Assembly (NCBI GenBank): GCA_030696775.1
Contig: JAUYRN010000026.1
Coordinates: 79,706-143,705, forward strand
DNA from: Sulfuricurvum sp.
GTDB lineage: Bacteria; Campylobacterota; Campylobacteria; Campylobacterales; Sulfurimonadaceae
Length of the DNA stretch: 64,000 nt
Direction of reading: 5' to 3'
Shown here: positions 37,481-44,286 of the stretch, in pieces
How positions within the stretch are numbered: position 1 is the first letter of the stretch
How the letters are laid out: each line of letters opens with the position of its first letter
The notes under the pieces: model-generated
Databases searched by the model: none
The model's input: the letters and a program-made list of their open reading frames with translations, nothing else
Told to the model about the DNA's origin: nothing
Program-made: the position numbers and the translations under genes

Positions 37481-38548
37481 TTATTTGGAGAGGTAGGAGG
37501 AGAAATTTTTCGGTAAAAAACCGAAATATTTTATTTTTAGCCTTGAAAGTCTGTAAAATAGGGGATTTGTAGCTATTAAATCAAAGTAAGGTGAAAATTG
37601 AGGATCGTTCATCATGGGATGAGCTTTCTTCATATTTTTAACAAATATTTTTCCGACTCGGTTTTTTTGCTTTTTTGTCTGATTATTATCAATGTCAAAA
37701 ACAGCAAACTCACCGATAACATTTTTCAAATAAGCATCTTGCTTATTAAAGTCTGTAAAATTTTTATAATCTTTATCAAACGAAAAATAGATCAAGCGAT
37801 TGATTATGACTTTTAAATCAGATACTTCGAGATTATTTTTAAATAATTCAAAAATTTGCATTGCCATGCTTTTGAAAATCATATCTGGCGTTGCGTGACC
37901 AACTTCAAAAAAATCTAAAATATCATTAATGACTTCATTGATTTTCCCTTCTTTAAGTTCTTCTTGAAAAAAATCATCATTGCGATATTCTATAAAGTGT
38001 AGTAAAAAGAAATTGATATGTTCAGGGTGCTTTTTCTTCATTATGGCTAACATGCGTCTTACTTCAATCTCACGACGTGCTTGTGGATGAGAGAGTTTAT
38101 TCTCATTTTCACCTTCAAGTTTTTTTGTCCAATGTTCGATTAAATTATCTAGCTTCCCATTCTTACCAGCTTCATAATACGCTATACGTTTATTGTCTTT
38201 ATCGACTTCTTGTGTTAAATCAAGTGCTCTACGACCTTGTGACACAATTAAAGCGACAAAAAATGTTAGAGGAAATACACGAAGTGTATTTTCCGTAAGC
38301 AGATATTCATTTTCAAATGAGGAAAGCTTTTTTAAGAGTGCTTCGATTTCACTAAGTGGGTTAAATTTATGTTCATGATCTGCAAGTATGTCAGATTCTA
38401 AAAGGATTTGATGTTGTGTCATTAATTCGAGGGTTTCATTAAAAAGATCATCACGAGATTCGTATTTGATTTGTTTTCGAGATCGGCGTTGAGCTTTGAC
38501 AACTCGACGCATCATCCACCAAAATTTTATAATTTTAAAAAATCTCAT
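37481..38548 (-). CDS. Retron operon third gene, function unknown
   Basis: I recognise no domain in this 355-residue protein. The N-terminus is very basic and aromatic (IIKFWWMMRRVVKAQRRSRKQ), suggesting membrane or nucleic-acid contact; the remainder looks helical with many charged residues. A hydrophobic stretch (VFPLTFFVALIV, about residues 91-102) is too short for a clear membrane helix. Its ATG overlaps the RT stop (ATGA), so it is translated with the RT. Known retrons with an NDT-like effector normally have two genes, so a coupled third gene is unusual. It could be a second effector, an antitoxin-like modulator or a regulator. Confidence 0.72.
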   Translation of the reverse strand: MRFFKIIKFWWMMRRVVKAQRRSRKQIKYESRDDLFNETLELMTQHQILLESDILADHEHKFNPLSEIEALLKKLSSFENEYLLTENTLRVFPLTFFVALIVSQGRRALDLTQEVDKDNKRIAYYEAGKNGKLDNLIEHWTKKLEGENENKLSHPQARREIEVRRMLAIMKKKHPEHINFFLLHFIEYRNDDFFQEELKEGKINEVINDILDFFEVGHATPDMIFKSMAMQIFELFKNNLEVSDLKVIINRLIYFSFDKDYKNFTDFNKQDAYLKNVIGEFAVFDIDNNQTKKQKNRVGKIFVKNMKKAHPMMNDPQFSPYFDLIATNPLFYRLSRLKIKYFGFLPKNFSSYLSK

Positions 38549-39474
38549 GGTCGTTTCAGTGGTAAAAGCTCTTGAATCAAATCAGAACTATATTTTGTTT
38601 TCAAATTTTGAATGTATTCTGGCTCAATAGAGTATATATAAGATAGATATCCTTTTAAATAATTCAATTGTTTAAAATCAAGTTTCTGTTTTGAATATTT
38701 GAATATTAAACTTTTAATATATCTTTTTTTATCTCTTCCTATCGAAAGTTTTCTATCTGTAGTTAGCCTTAAGCCTGTAACTTGTTGACTTGTTTTACGT
38801 GAAGTATTAATCGTTTTTTTATTATTAATTCTTAGTCGAATAAAAAAAGTCTTTAAATATTCACTCAATGATGGAAGAATATACTTTAAAATATCAGGTT
38901 TAGATGTAGAAAAATACAAATCATCAGCATATCTTGTGTAAGTAATATCCCTTTGTGAGCAATATAAAGTTAAAAATTCATCCAAATCATATAGAATTAT
39001 ATTGCTAATAATAGGTGATGATGGAGCCCCAATAGTTAATCTACCACCCTTGCAGACAAGTAAATTAATTAATGTGATATCATGCTCTTTCAATGTAACT
39101 GGTAATACTGTTTTGCTTTTTGAACGTAAAAATTCACGAATATGCTCACTTTGAATAGAAGAAAAAAAATCAATAAAATCAATACGAAGTAAAAAATTAG
39201 ACTTTAAATGTTCCAAGGCCATTTGTTTTATATTCTTATCTCGTTGATACGAATAAACAGAAGCATGTATGGGAAAATGACTAAATATGTTTGAAATTAT
39301 GTATCGTTGATATTCTTTTAATTCGGCAGATGGCTGAGCAATTTTCCGCAAACCACCTGTTCTCTTTGGAATCTCGTAAACTTTGTAACGTCTTGATGCA
39401 TAAAAAGAAAATCGAAAAACTTCTGCAAACGTTTTTGAAAATTTTTGACATATTTCATTATTAAAATCTGTCAC
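38545..39474 (-). CDS. Retron reverse transcriptase
   Basis: The 309-residue protein has the RT fold: RIDFIDFFSSI (first catalytic Asp at about 99), GAPSSPIISNIIL, and RYADDLYFS at residues 181-189 with the catalytic YADD. KTSQQVTGLRLT carries the VTG triplet (232-234) typical of retron RTs, and there is no maturase or endonuclease domain as in group II intron RTs. It should copy part of the ncRNA encoded at 40431-40600 to make branched msDNA. It overlaps the effector gene and the third gene by four bases each. Confidence 0.92.
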   Translation of the reverse strand: MTDFNNEICQKFSKTFAEVFRFSFYASRRYKVYEIPKRTGGLRKIAQPSAELKEYQRYIISNIFSHFPIHASVYSYQRDKNIKQMALEHLKSNFLLRIDFIDFFSSIQSEHIREFLRSKSKTVLPVTLKEHDITLINLLVCKGGRLTIGAPSSPIISNIILYDLDEFLTLYCSQRDITYTRYADDLYFSTSKPDILKYILPSLSEYLKTFFIRLRINNKKTINTSRKTSQQVTGLRLTTDRKLSIGRDKKRYIKSLIFKYSKQKLDFKQLNYLKGYLSYIYSIEPEYIQNLKTKYSSDLIQELLPLKRP

Positions 39475-40388
39475 TGTCTAAGCCTTTTTTTATCTTCAGA
39501 ATATTCAATTTCTAAAGCCATAAGGTGAACTCGATCACGCTCTGATAAACTAAAACTAATAAATTCATAATTTTCATCAACAGGAAGAAAATAAATATTT
39601 TCCTCAACTTCTTGACGAATAATTAATCCTGATACAACTAACATAGATATATTAACTGTAAAATCTTTTGTATCATATCTAATATCAGAAAAAGTATCCA
39701 AAATCATTTCTGTTGCAATTTGTAATTGTGTATATGTTAAAAATGGTAAAAGCCTAATCAGTTCATAAGTAATTGCGAGAGGAAATAATAGACTATTAAC
39801 AAACTTATGAACTTGTCGATTGGCTTCATAGTCTTTTGCCAAATTTTCAATAAGTCTGTCAAAACGATCTTCAGGAATCCCAACATGATTGAAATCAAGA
39901 AATAAAGGGCGCAATGTTCTTGTATTATGAATAACATCTATTAAATGGTTTAAATAAGACTCTTGATCGGAATAAGCATAATCATTAGCTATATACATCT
40001 TCTGTTTTGTTTCTTCAATAGCAGTAAAGTAGCCAAGTTCTGCATAGGAACCAGCACTTTCAGGAAAAATTATTAGTGAATGGGCCTGTTTGATGGCACG
40101 CAATTCTAAATCAACCAATGCTATTCGTTGTGCAGTGACGCCTTTTTTATTGGAACTGTAAGCTTTCAAATCATTGTATAAAGCTTCAATTGTTATAAAA
40201 TTAAAAGGAGTCCTATGAGCATTTATATATGTTAAAAATTTTGCACGATTCGATTTTAATGTATCATCACTTGCCATACCAAAAACAAATACAACTTCTA
40301 AATGTTCCCTAATAGACTTGACGGTAGTAAAGACAAATTTAAGATTATTAACACGTTTTTTTAATTCAGTAAAAGAAATGATAGACAT
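39471..40388 (-). CDS. Retron effector, nucleoside deoxyribosyltransferase-like with C-terminal winged helix
   Basis: The 305-residue protein begins with a Rossmann-like nucleoside deoxyribosyltransferase-type domain: VVFVFGMASDD near residues 32-42, AHSLIIFPESAGSYAELGYFTAIEE near 102-126, where E110 and E117 fit the family's catalytic region. The C-terminal third (about 210-295) looks like a winged helix. This NDT-plus-DNA-binding layout, with ncRNA upstream and RT downstream, is that of type II-A retrons such as Ec86/Eco1, whose effector is held inactive by RT-msDNA and attacks nucleotides when phages interfere. An in-frame TGA just upstream fixes the start at ATG 40388. Confidence 0.82.
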   Translation of the reverse strand: MSIISFTELKKRVNNLKFVFTTVKSIREHLEVVFVFGMASDDTLKSNRAKFLTYINAHRTPFNFITIEALYNDLKAYSSNKKGVTAQRIALVDLELRAIKQAHSLIIFPESAGSYAELGYFTAIEETKQKMYIANDYAYSDQESYLNHLIDVIHNTRTLRPLFLDFNHVGIPEDRFDRLIENLAKDYEANRQVHKFVNSLLFPLAITYELIRLLPFLTYTQLQIATEMILDTFSDIRYDTKDFTVNISMLVVSGLIIRQEVEENIYFLPVDENYEFISFSLSERDRVHLMALEIEYSEDKKRLRQ

Positions 40389-40389
40389 A

Positions 40390-40424
40390 AATGAGGTTCA
40401 TGAATAGGGATGTTACTCCTCATT
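40390..40424 (-). promoter_or_regulatory. Hairpin enclosing the Shine-Dalgarno-like sequence of the effector gene
   Basis: On the minus strand AATGAGG (40424-40418) pairs perfectly with CCTCATT (40396-40390), the latter ending two bases before the effector ATG. The left arm contains GAGG, the only ribosome-site-like sequence here, so folding would hide it or bring it near the start. Regulation is inferred. Confidence 0.4.
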
Positions 40425-40430
40425 CACTTT

Positions 40431-40600
40431 TCTTTCCTACTTTTAAGATACGAAGTTCTTCTTATAGAGCTTTGGAACGAATGTTACAAAGGGCTAGAAG
40501 AAAAACTTCGTAGACCAATGTAACACAATAGAAGTCGACCCGGCTATACACCAGGCACAAGCTTAAAAAAATAATGTTTTAAGCCAAGCTAGGAAAGATA
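40431..40600 (-). ncRNA. Retron ncRNA (msr-msd)
   Basis: On the minus strand a1 (TCTTTCCTA, 40598-40590) and a2 (TAGGAAAGA, 40439-40431) are perfect inverted repeats bracketing about 150 bases. a1 is followed at once by GC, giving the TAGC context in which the branching G (40589) occurs in retrons. Two msr hairpins follow (GCTTAAAA/TTTTAAGC at 40584-40561; CCTGG/CCGGG at 40555-40539), then a long msd hairpin at 40512-40449 with 16 of 18 stem positions complementary (TACGAAGTT... paired with ...AACTTCGTA). The effector and RT genes follow downstream, as in Ec86-type retrons. The ends are estimated. Confidence 0.85.
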
Positions 40601-40657
40601 GATGATAGCACAATAAAACCAAAAATATGAACTAGATATGCAATATTATCTGTTCAA

Positions 40658-40810
40658 TTATTTATTATTGACGATCTTATGTAGATCATCTAGAGTTTCA
40701 TCAACATTTATATCCCTATCATCCATAAAAGTAAGTTTAGCTTTGCCTATAAAAACTTTATCTAAAACGGGAATAATAGACTTGATCTAGTTACTTTTAC
40801 CATATGCCAT
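40658..40810 (-). pseudogene. Short ORF interrupted by an in-frame TAG, upstream of the retron ncRNA
   Basis: On the minus strand ATG at 40810 opens MAYGKSN, then TAG, then continues in frame IKSIIPVLDKVFIGKAKLTF and on to ...LDDLHKIVNNK before TAA at 40658. The reading after the TAG looks like real protein, about 43 codons with balanced composition. It may be a decayed small gene or gene tail, for instance from an earlier version of the island. I cannot name a family. The remaining part of the 40601-41152 gap shows no other convincing gene. Confidence 0.35.
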
Positions 40811-40974
40811 CTAGTATTATTTATTTTGATATTATATATACATAGCTTAAGAAGAAGGACATTTATCAGAGACTATGTAGAAAATAGGGGTCTTAGTATT
40901 TTAATTCATGATATTCACTAGGAATAAATATTTAGCTTTTCTGTGATTGAAACTATAATAGCTTACAGTAATTT

Positions 40975-41172
40975 TACGTTGATTAAAGTGCCTATTTTAA
41001 TATTTTATAGTCAACTGACACTAGTGTACGAGTTTTTTATATGAAGTTATGATGAGATTTATTCAAAAAGTGTGCCAAAGAAACATATAAAAGCATAGCG
41101 TTTCAGTCACAGTAGTGCCTCTAGCCCCCTGAAATAGGGGGTAAAAGTAACACGGCTTATGTGTACCTACTT
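40975..41172 (+). repeat. Island end repeat, copy 1, containing second att copy
   Basis: This stretch contains TTTATAGTCAACT (41005 region), AAAAGCATAGCGTTTCAGTCACA (about 41089-41111) and the att core CGGCTTATGTGTACCTACTT (41153-41172). The same ordered blocks, with scattered mismatches, occur at 42115-42308. It is therefore the right end of one integrated element. A 6-bp hairpin (CCCCCT-gaaat-AGGGGG, 41125-41141) is unique to this copy. Confidence 0.75.
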
Positions 41173-41898
41173 TTTCTGCTCATCTACATAATGTTCAATG
41201 GCACTTTTTATATTGACTAGTTTATTGGGATTGCCCTGAAGATTTTTAAAATACACCGACATGTCGTTTTCTTCACCCAACTGTAACGATGCGATTTTTG
41301 CACAAACTTGCAAAAACACTTCATAAGGTACATCATCTCCACGTTTTAAAAAGTAGATTGCCCGCTGGAGAGAAACAAAGGGATTAATACTAACTTTGGA
41401 TAAACGGTTGACTCGTGTATTGATATAGTTAACAAATTCGATTCTCATGTCGCATCTGACGATAGTAAAGAGCCTTTTAAGTGTATCGTAATGGCACTCA
41501 AAAGCAATTTTTGTAGAATCAAAATCAAAGCCCTCTACTAGTTCTTCTAGCGTTGCATCCCTAAACCTCTCCCGATAGACAAGCTGGTAAATGTCATTTT
41601 TGTATTTGTAAGTATAAGAGTTGTTCTCGTACTCGAAATAATCCTTATTCATTGCATTGTTGATCAGTTCCTGATCTTCTTTCGACGGAAAAAACAGATC
41701 AAGATCTCTGAATGCATCTGCCTTTATGCATGAGCCTGCCAAATAAAAGTGAATATCCCGTTTATCGATATGGTCGATAATCAGTCTTTGGAAGAAGATA
41801 TTAAGTTTGATGGCTATGCTATCGAGCCTATAATCGAGCAACGATGCTTGATCATACGAAAGCAACTGATCGTAGTCTTTCCAAAAATCGTAAATCAT
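41167..41898 (-). CDS. Nucleotidyltransferase-superfamily protein
   Basis: The 243-residue protein has the nucleotidyltransferase motif LAGSCIKADAFRDLDLFFP at about residues 53-71, i.e. G-S followed by D-x-D, and a third acidic candidate in RCDMRIEF near 150. It then continues with a helical region. Stand-alone proteins of this superfamily include tRNA-modifying enzymes, antibiotic adenylyltransferases and toxin or antitoxin proteins. It is the only gene between two att copies, so it is cargo of the second, shorter element. Its 3' end overlaps the att repeat. Role in defence or toxin-antitoxin function is inferred from location. Confidence 0.65.
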   Translation of the reverse strand: MIYDFWKDYDQLLSYDQASLLDYRLDSIAIKLNIFFQRLIIDHIDKRDIHFYLAGSCIKADAFRDLDLFFPSKEDQELINNAMNKDYFEYENNSYTYKYKNDIYQLVYRERFRDATLEELVEGFDFDSTKIAFECHYDTLKRLFTIVRCDMRIEFVNYINTRVNRLSKVSINPFVSLQRAIYFLKRGDDVPYEVFLQVCAKIASLQLGEENDMSVYFKNLQGNPNKLVNIKSAIEHYVDEQKK

Positions 41899-42291
41899 TT
41901 TTTCTCCTCATACGGATATGATTGTTTTCGCTATTATATTTAAAAATAAGGTAAACTACTCAATCTTAACTTTTATGTTTTCAAATATATGAGTCAGACG
42001 TTAAATGTTTAAATATAAATATGTGATAAAAACAATGATAGTTTGTGGCAACCTTCGTGGCAACACTTGCCATATTGGTATGTTTTCAGTTTCTCAGTGA
42101 CCGACTTTGTAGTTGTTTTAGGTTGTTTGAAGTGTCTATTTTAGGCATTTTACAATTTTTTAGTTTTTATAGTCAACTATCACTAATGTAAAAATTGACG
42201 GGATGTTTTGAGCCAAAATACTGCCATTAAAGCATAGAAAAGCATAGTGTTTCTGTCACATCATTGCGGTATTTACGAGGTTTTTACAATT
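41899..42291. other. Non-coding right end of the second element
   Basis: No ORF of interest is seen here. The left part contains a doubled GTGGCAAC motif (near 42042-42066). The right part (42115-42291) is the second copy of the element-end repeat described separately. The sequence is AT-rich and probably holds integrase arm sites and the promoter of the nucleotidyltransferase gene. Confidence 0.5.
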
Positions 42292-42308
42292 CGGCTTATG
42301 TGTACCTA
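42115..42308 (+). repeat. Island end repeat, copy 2, containing attR
   Basis: A diverged copy of 40975-41172: GTGTCTATTTTA, TTTTTATAGTCAACT, CATAGAAAAGCATAGTGTTTCTGTCACA and the att core CGGCTTATGTGTACCTA (42292-42308) appear in the same order. Directly after it comes CTAGCTTTTTTATC, which may be the original downstream flank and terminator of rnpB, pushed here by the insertion. Confidence 0.7.
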
Positions 42309-42377
42309 GCTTTTTTATCTGCTAAGTAACAATCAAAGTATATATTAAAATATAAATCAAAATAAATTTATGCTAAA

Positions 42378-42393
42378 TACCCCAAACGGGGAA
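42378..42393 (-). terminator. Possible terminator after sdhE
   Basis: CCCC-aaac-GGGG (42380-42391) lies 13 bases beyond the sdhE stop and is followed on the minus strand by TATTTAG and AT-rich sequence. A four-bp G-C stem is weak but well placed. Confidence 0.4.
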
Positions 42394-42403
42394 AGAGAAG
42401 AAG

Positions 42404-43285
42404 TTAAATAAAATTAACTTTGGTAACGTGGTGATTGAGTCCTAATTCGGCTGGAGTACATCCTAGTGCAAGACCGATCATCTGCTGCATATGAAGGACG
42501 GGAAGAGAGACATCACGTCCAATAGCAATTGAAGCATGGTGAGTTTGGGTATCGAGCTTAAGGTGACAAAGAGGACATGGCGTAACCATCCAATCCGCAT
42601 TGGCATCCATAGCACCTGCTACTGCATTTCCGGTTAGAACAGCAGCCGTATGAGGTGCTTGAAGCTCAGCATGGAAACCGCAACATTTGTTTTTCTCAAC
42701 ATAATCAACATTTTTACCGCCGCATGCGATGATAAGATCATCGAGCGATGTTGGGGCATAAGGATTTTCATGACCTTTATGAGTCTCATTTTGAAGCTCT
42801 GATGGACGAATGTTATGACAACCGTAAAACGGTGCAATGTTGAATTGGCTCAAAGGTTTTACAACCATTTCTTTAATCTTATCTAAACCAAAATCATCGA
42901 TGATAGCATACAAGAAGTGAGTAATCAGTGAAGTACCTTTATACTCCAAACCAACTTCTGCAAGTTTTTCATTGACTTTCGCTTTTAGTGCTGCATTTTG
43001 GTCAAGTCTATGTTTTGTCATTGCTGTGTTGAGCTGACATGTATTACAGATAGTAACCATTGTAAGACCATGCATTTCAGCATAAGCAATATTCCGTGCA
43101 TTTAAAACTAACGATAAAAAGTCATCATAATCTTGCAAATGTGAAGCACCACAACATGAAGCTTCAGTCAGTTCTATGAGTTCTATTCCAAGTTTCTTTG
43201 CAACTGCCAGTGTAGACATCATCTGCTCAGGAGTACTCTCTTTAGCAGTACAACCTGTAAAAAGTGCGTATTTTAATTCTTTCAT
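42404..43285 (-). CDS. sdhE: Fumarate reductase/succinate dehydrogenase CCG-domain subunit
   Basis: The 293-residue protein has two cysteine-rich CCG-type domains: ASCCGASHLQDY (about residues 43-54) with CNTCQLN, then KCCGFHAELQ near 201 with PCPLCHLKLD. This is the SdhE/MfrE subunit of non-classical (type E) succinate:quinone reductases, related to heterodisulfide reductase subunit B, instead of a heme-containing membrane anchor. With the A and B subunits upstream it links fumarate or succinate to the quinone pool. It is the last gene of the leftward operon and lies right beside attR of the island. Confidence 0.9.
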   Translation of the reverse strand: MKELKYALFTGCTAKESTPEQMMSTLAVAKKLGIELIELTEASCCGASHLQDYDDFLSLVLNARNIAYAEMHGLTMVTICNTCQLNTAMTKHRLDQNAALKAKVNEKLAEVGLEYKGTSLITHFLYAIIDDFGLDKIKEMVVKPLSQFNIAPFYGCHNIRPSELQNETHKGHENPYAPTSLDDLIIACGGKNVDYVEKNKCCGFHAELQAPHTAAVLTGNAVAGAMDANADWMVTPCPLCHLKLDTQTHHASIAIGRDVSLPVLHMQQMIGLALGCTPAELGLNHHVTKVNFI

Positions 43286-43298
43286 TGCGTATAACTCC

Positions 43299-44276
43299 CT
43301 AAAACTTTACTGTTGATGACGACTTGATAAGCTTTTGGATCTCGTCTAACTTATCTGATTTTGGCATATTCCATGGTAGAATAATTTTACCTTTAGTAAA
43401 CATTTTGAGTGCAACTGGAACGTGTTTAAGAACACCGATATTCCCTTCAGAGTAACGTACAAGCTCTCCTTCATCCAAAAGACCATGTTTGGCGATAGAG
43501 TGCGCAAAACCAACAGCGTGACGTGTTGCAACATTGTTCTTAGCGATATTGGCTTCAAAAATCATGTTGTGAAGTTTCGTTATTTTTTCAATTGGATTGA
43601 CATCTTTAGGACAAGCCTCCGCACATTCCATACATTTGACACAATCCCAAACACCGCTTGCTTCTTCATTCACAATATGAAGACGCTCAAGTGCTGACTC
43701 ATCACGAACATCTGCAGAGAAACGATACGCTGCAGCAAATGCTGCAGGCCCTATAAATTGTTCATTGATGGCAAGAGCAGGGCAAGAGTAATGACAGGCT
43801 CCACATTGGATACAATAATCTGCTTCCAATAGCTTTTCAGCATCATGCGGGCTAACAAGGTGTTCTGACTGAGGAGTTTCTTCAATTTCACCGGTCAAAA
43901 ATGGTTTTACTTCAGCGTGTTTGTCCCAAAAATCTTTTTTATCTATAATTAAATCTTTGATAGCACGTTTAGTGCTGAGCGGTTCAATGACAAGCTCAGC
44001 CCCAAATACATTAACAAGATCAAATAGACGTGATTTACAAGCCAAAATGGCTTTTCCGTTAACCTTGATTGAACAAACGCCACAAATACCATGACGGCAG
44101 CTTCGACGGTAGGACAAACTGCCATCGTGATCCCACTTGATACGATTTAAAATGTCTAAGACGACCTCTTCGTGAGTAACGTCTAGGGTATAGGTATTAT
44201 AATAAGGGAGGTAATCAGTCTCTTCGTTAAAACGAAAGACTTTAAACGTTACCTTTTGTGATGTTAATGCATCCAT
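43299..44276 (-). CDS. sdhB: Fumarate reductase/succinate dehydrogenase iron-sulfur subunit
   Basis: The 325-residue protein has a plant-type 2Fe-2S region (CRHGICGVCSIKVNGKAILAC, about residues 58-78) and two Cys clusters, CIQCGACHYSCP near 151 and CVKCMECAEACP near 211, for the 4Fe-4S and 3Fe-4S or second 4Fe-4S centre. It carries electrons from the flavoprotein to SdhE. ATG 44276 was chosen because AAGGA sits seven bases upstream; an upstream in-frame start would overlap sdhA by 77 bases. The gap to sdhE is 13 bases. Confidence 0.93.
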   Translation of the reverse strand: MDALTSQKVTFKVFRFNEETDYLPYYNTYTLDVTHEEVVLDILNRIKWDHDGSLSYRRSCRHGICGVCSIKVNGKAILACKSRLFDLVNVFGAELVIEPLSTKRAIKDLIIDKKDFWDKHAEVKPFLTGEIEETPQSEHLVSPHDAEKLLEADYCIQCGACHYSCPALAINEQFIGPAAFAAAYRFSADVRDESALERLHIVNEEASGVWDCVKCMECAEACPKDVNPIEKITKLHNMIFEANIAKNNVATRHAVGFAHSIAKHGLLDEGELVRYSEGNIGVLKHVPVALKMFTKGKIILPWNMPKSDKLDEIQKLIKSSSTVKF

Positions 44277-44286
44277 AGTCATATCC

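Larger units (their letters stand above)
33990..42308. mobile_element. Integrated genomic island(s) at rnpB with retron cargo
   Basis: The segment is bounded by copies of the rnpB end sequence at 33990, 41153 and 42292. Part one (33990-41172) holds an integrase, a small HTH gene, a small ORF, a Rep gene, candidate origin hairpins, a small protein gene and a retron operon, all read leftward. Part two (41153-42308) holds only a nucleotidyltransferase-like gene. The last 190 bases before the second and third copies are diverged versions of each other, indicating related elements inserted in tandem. The whole island is AT-rich compared with the flanks. Confidence 0.82.

Noticed and set aside
38545..39474. 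Group II intron or diversity-generating retroelement RT
   Set aside because: No maturase/endonuclease domain, no template or variable repeat pair nearby, and the VTG motif plus upstream msr-msd-like RNA fit a retron.
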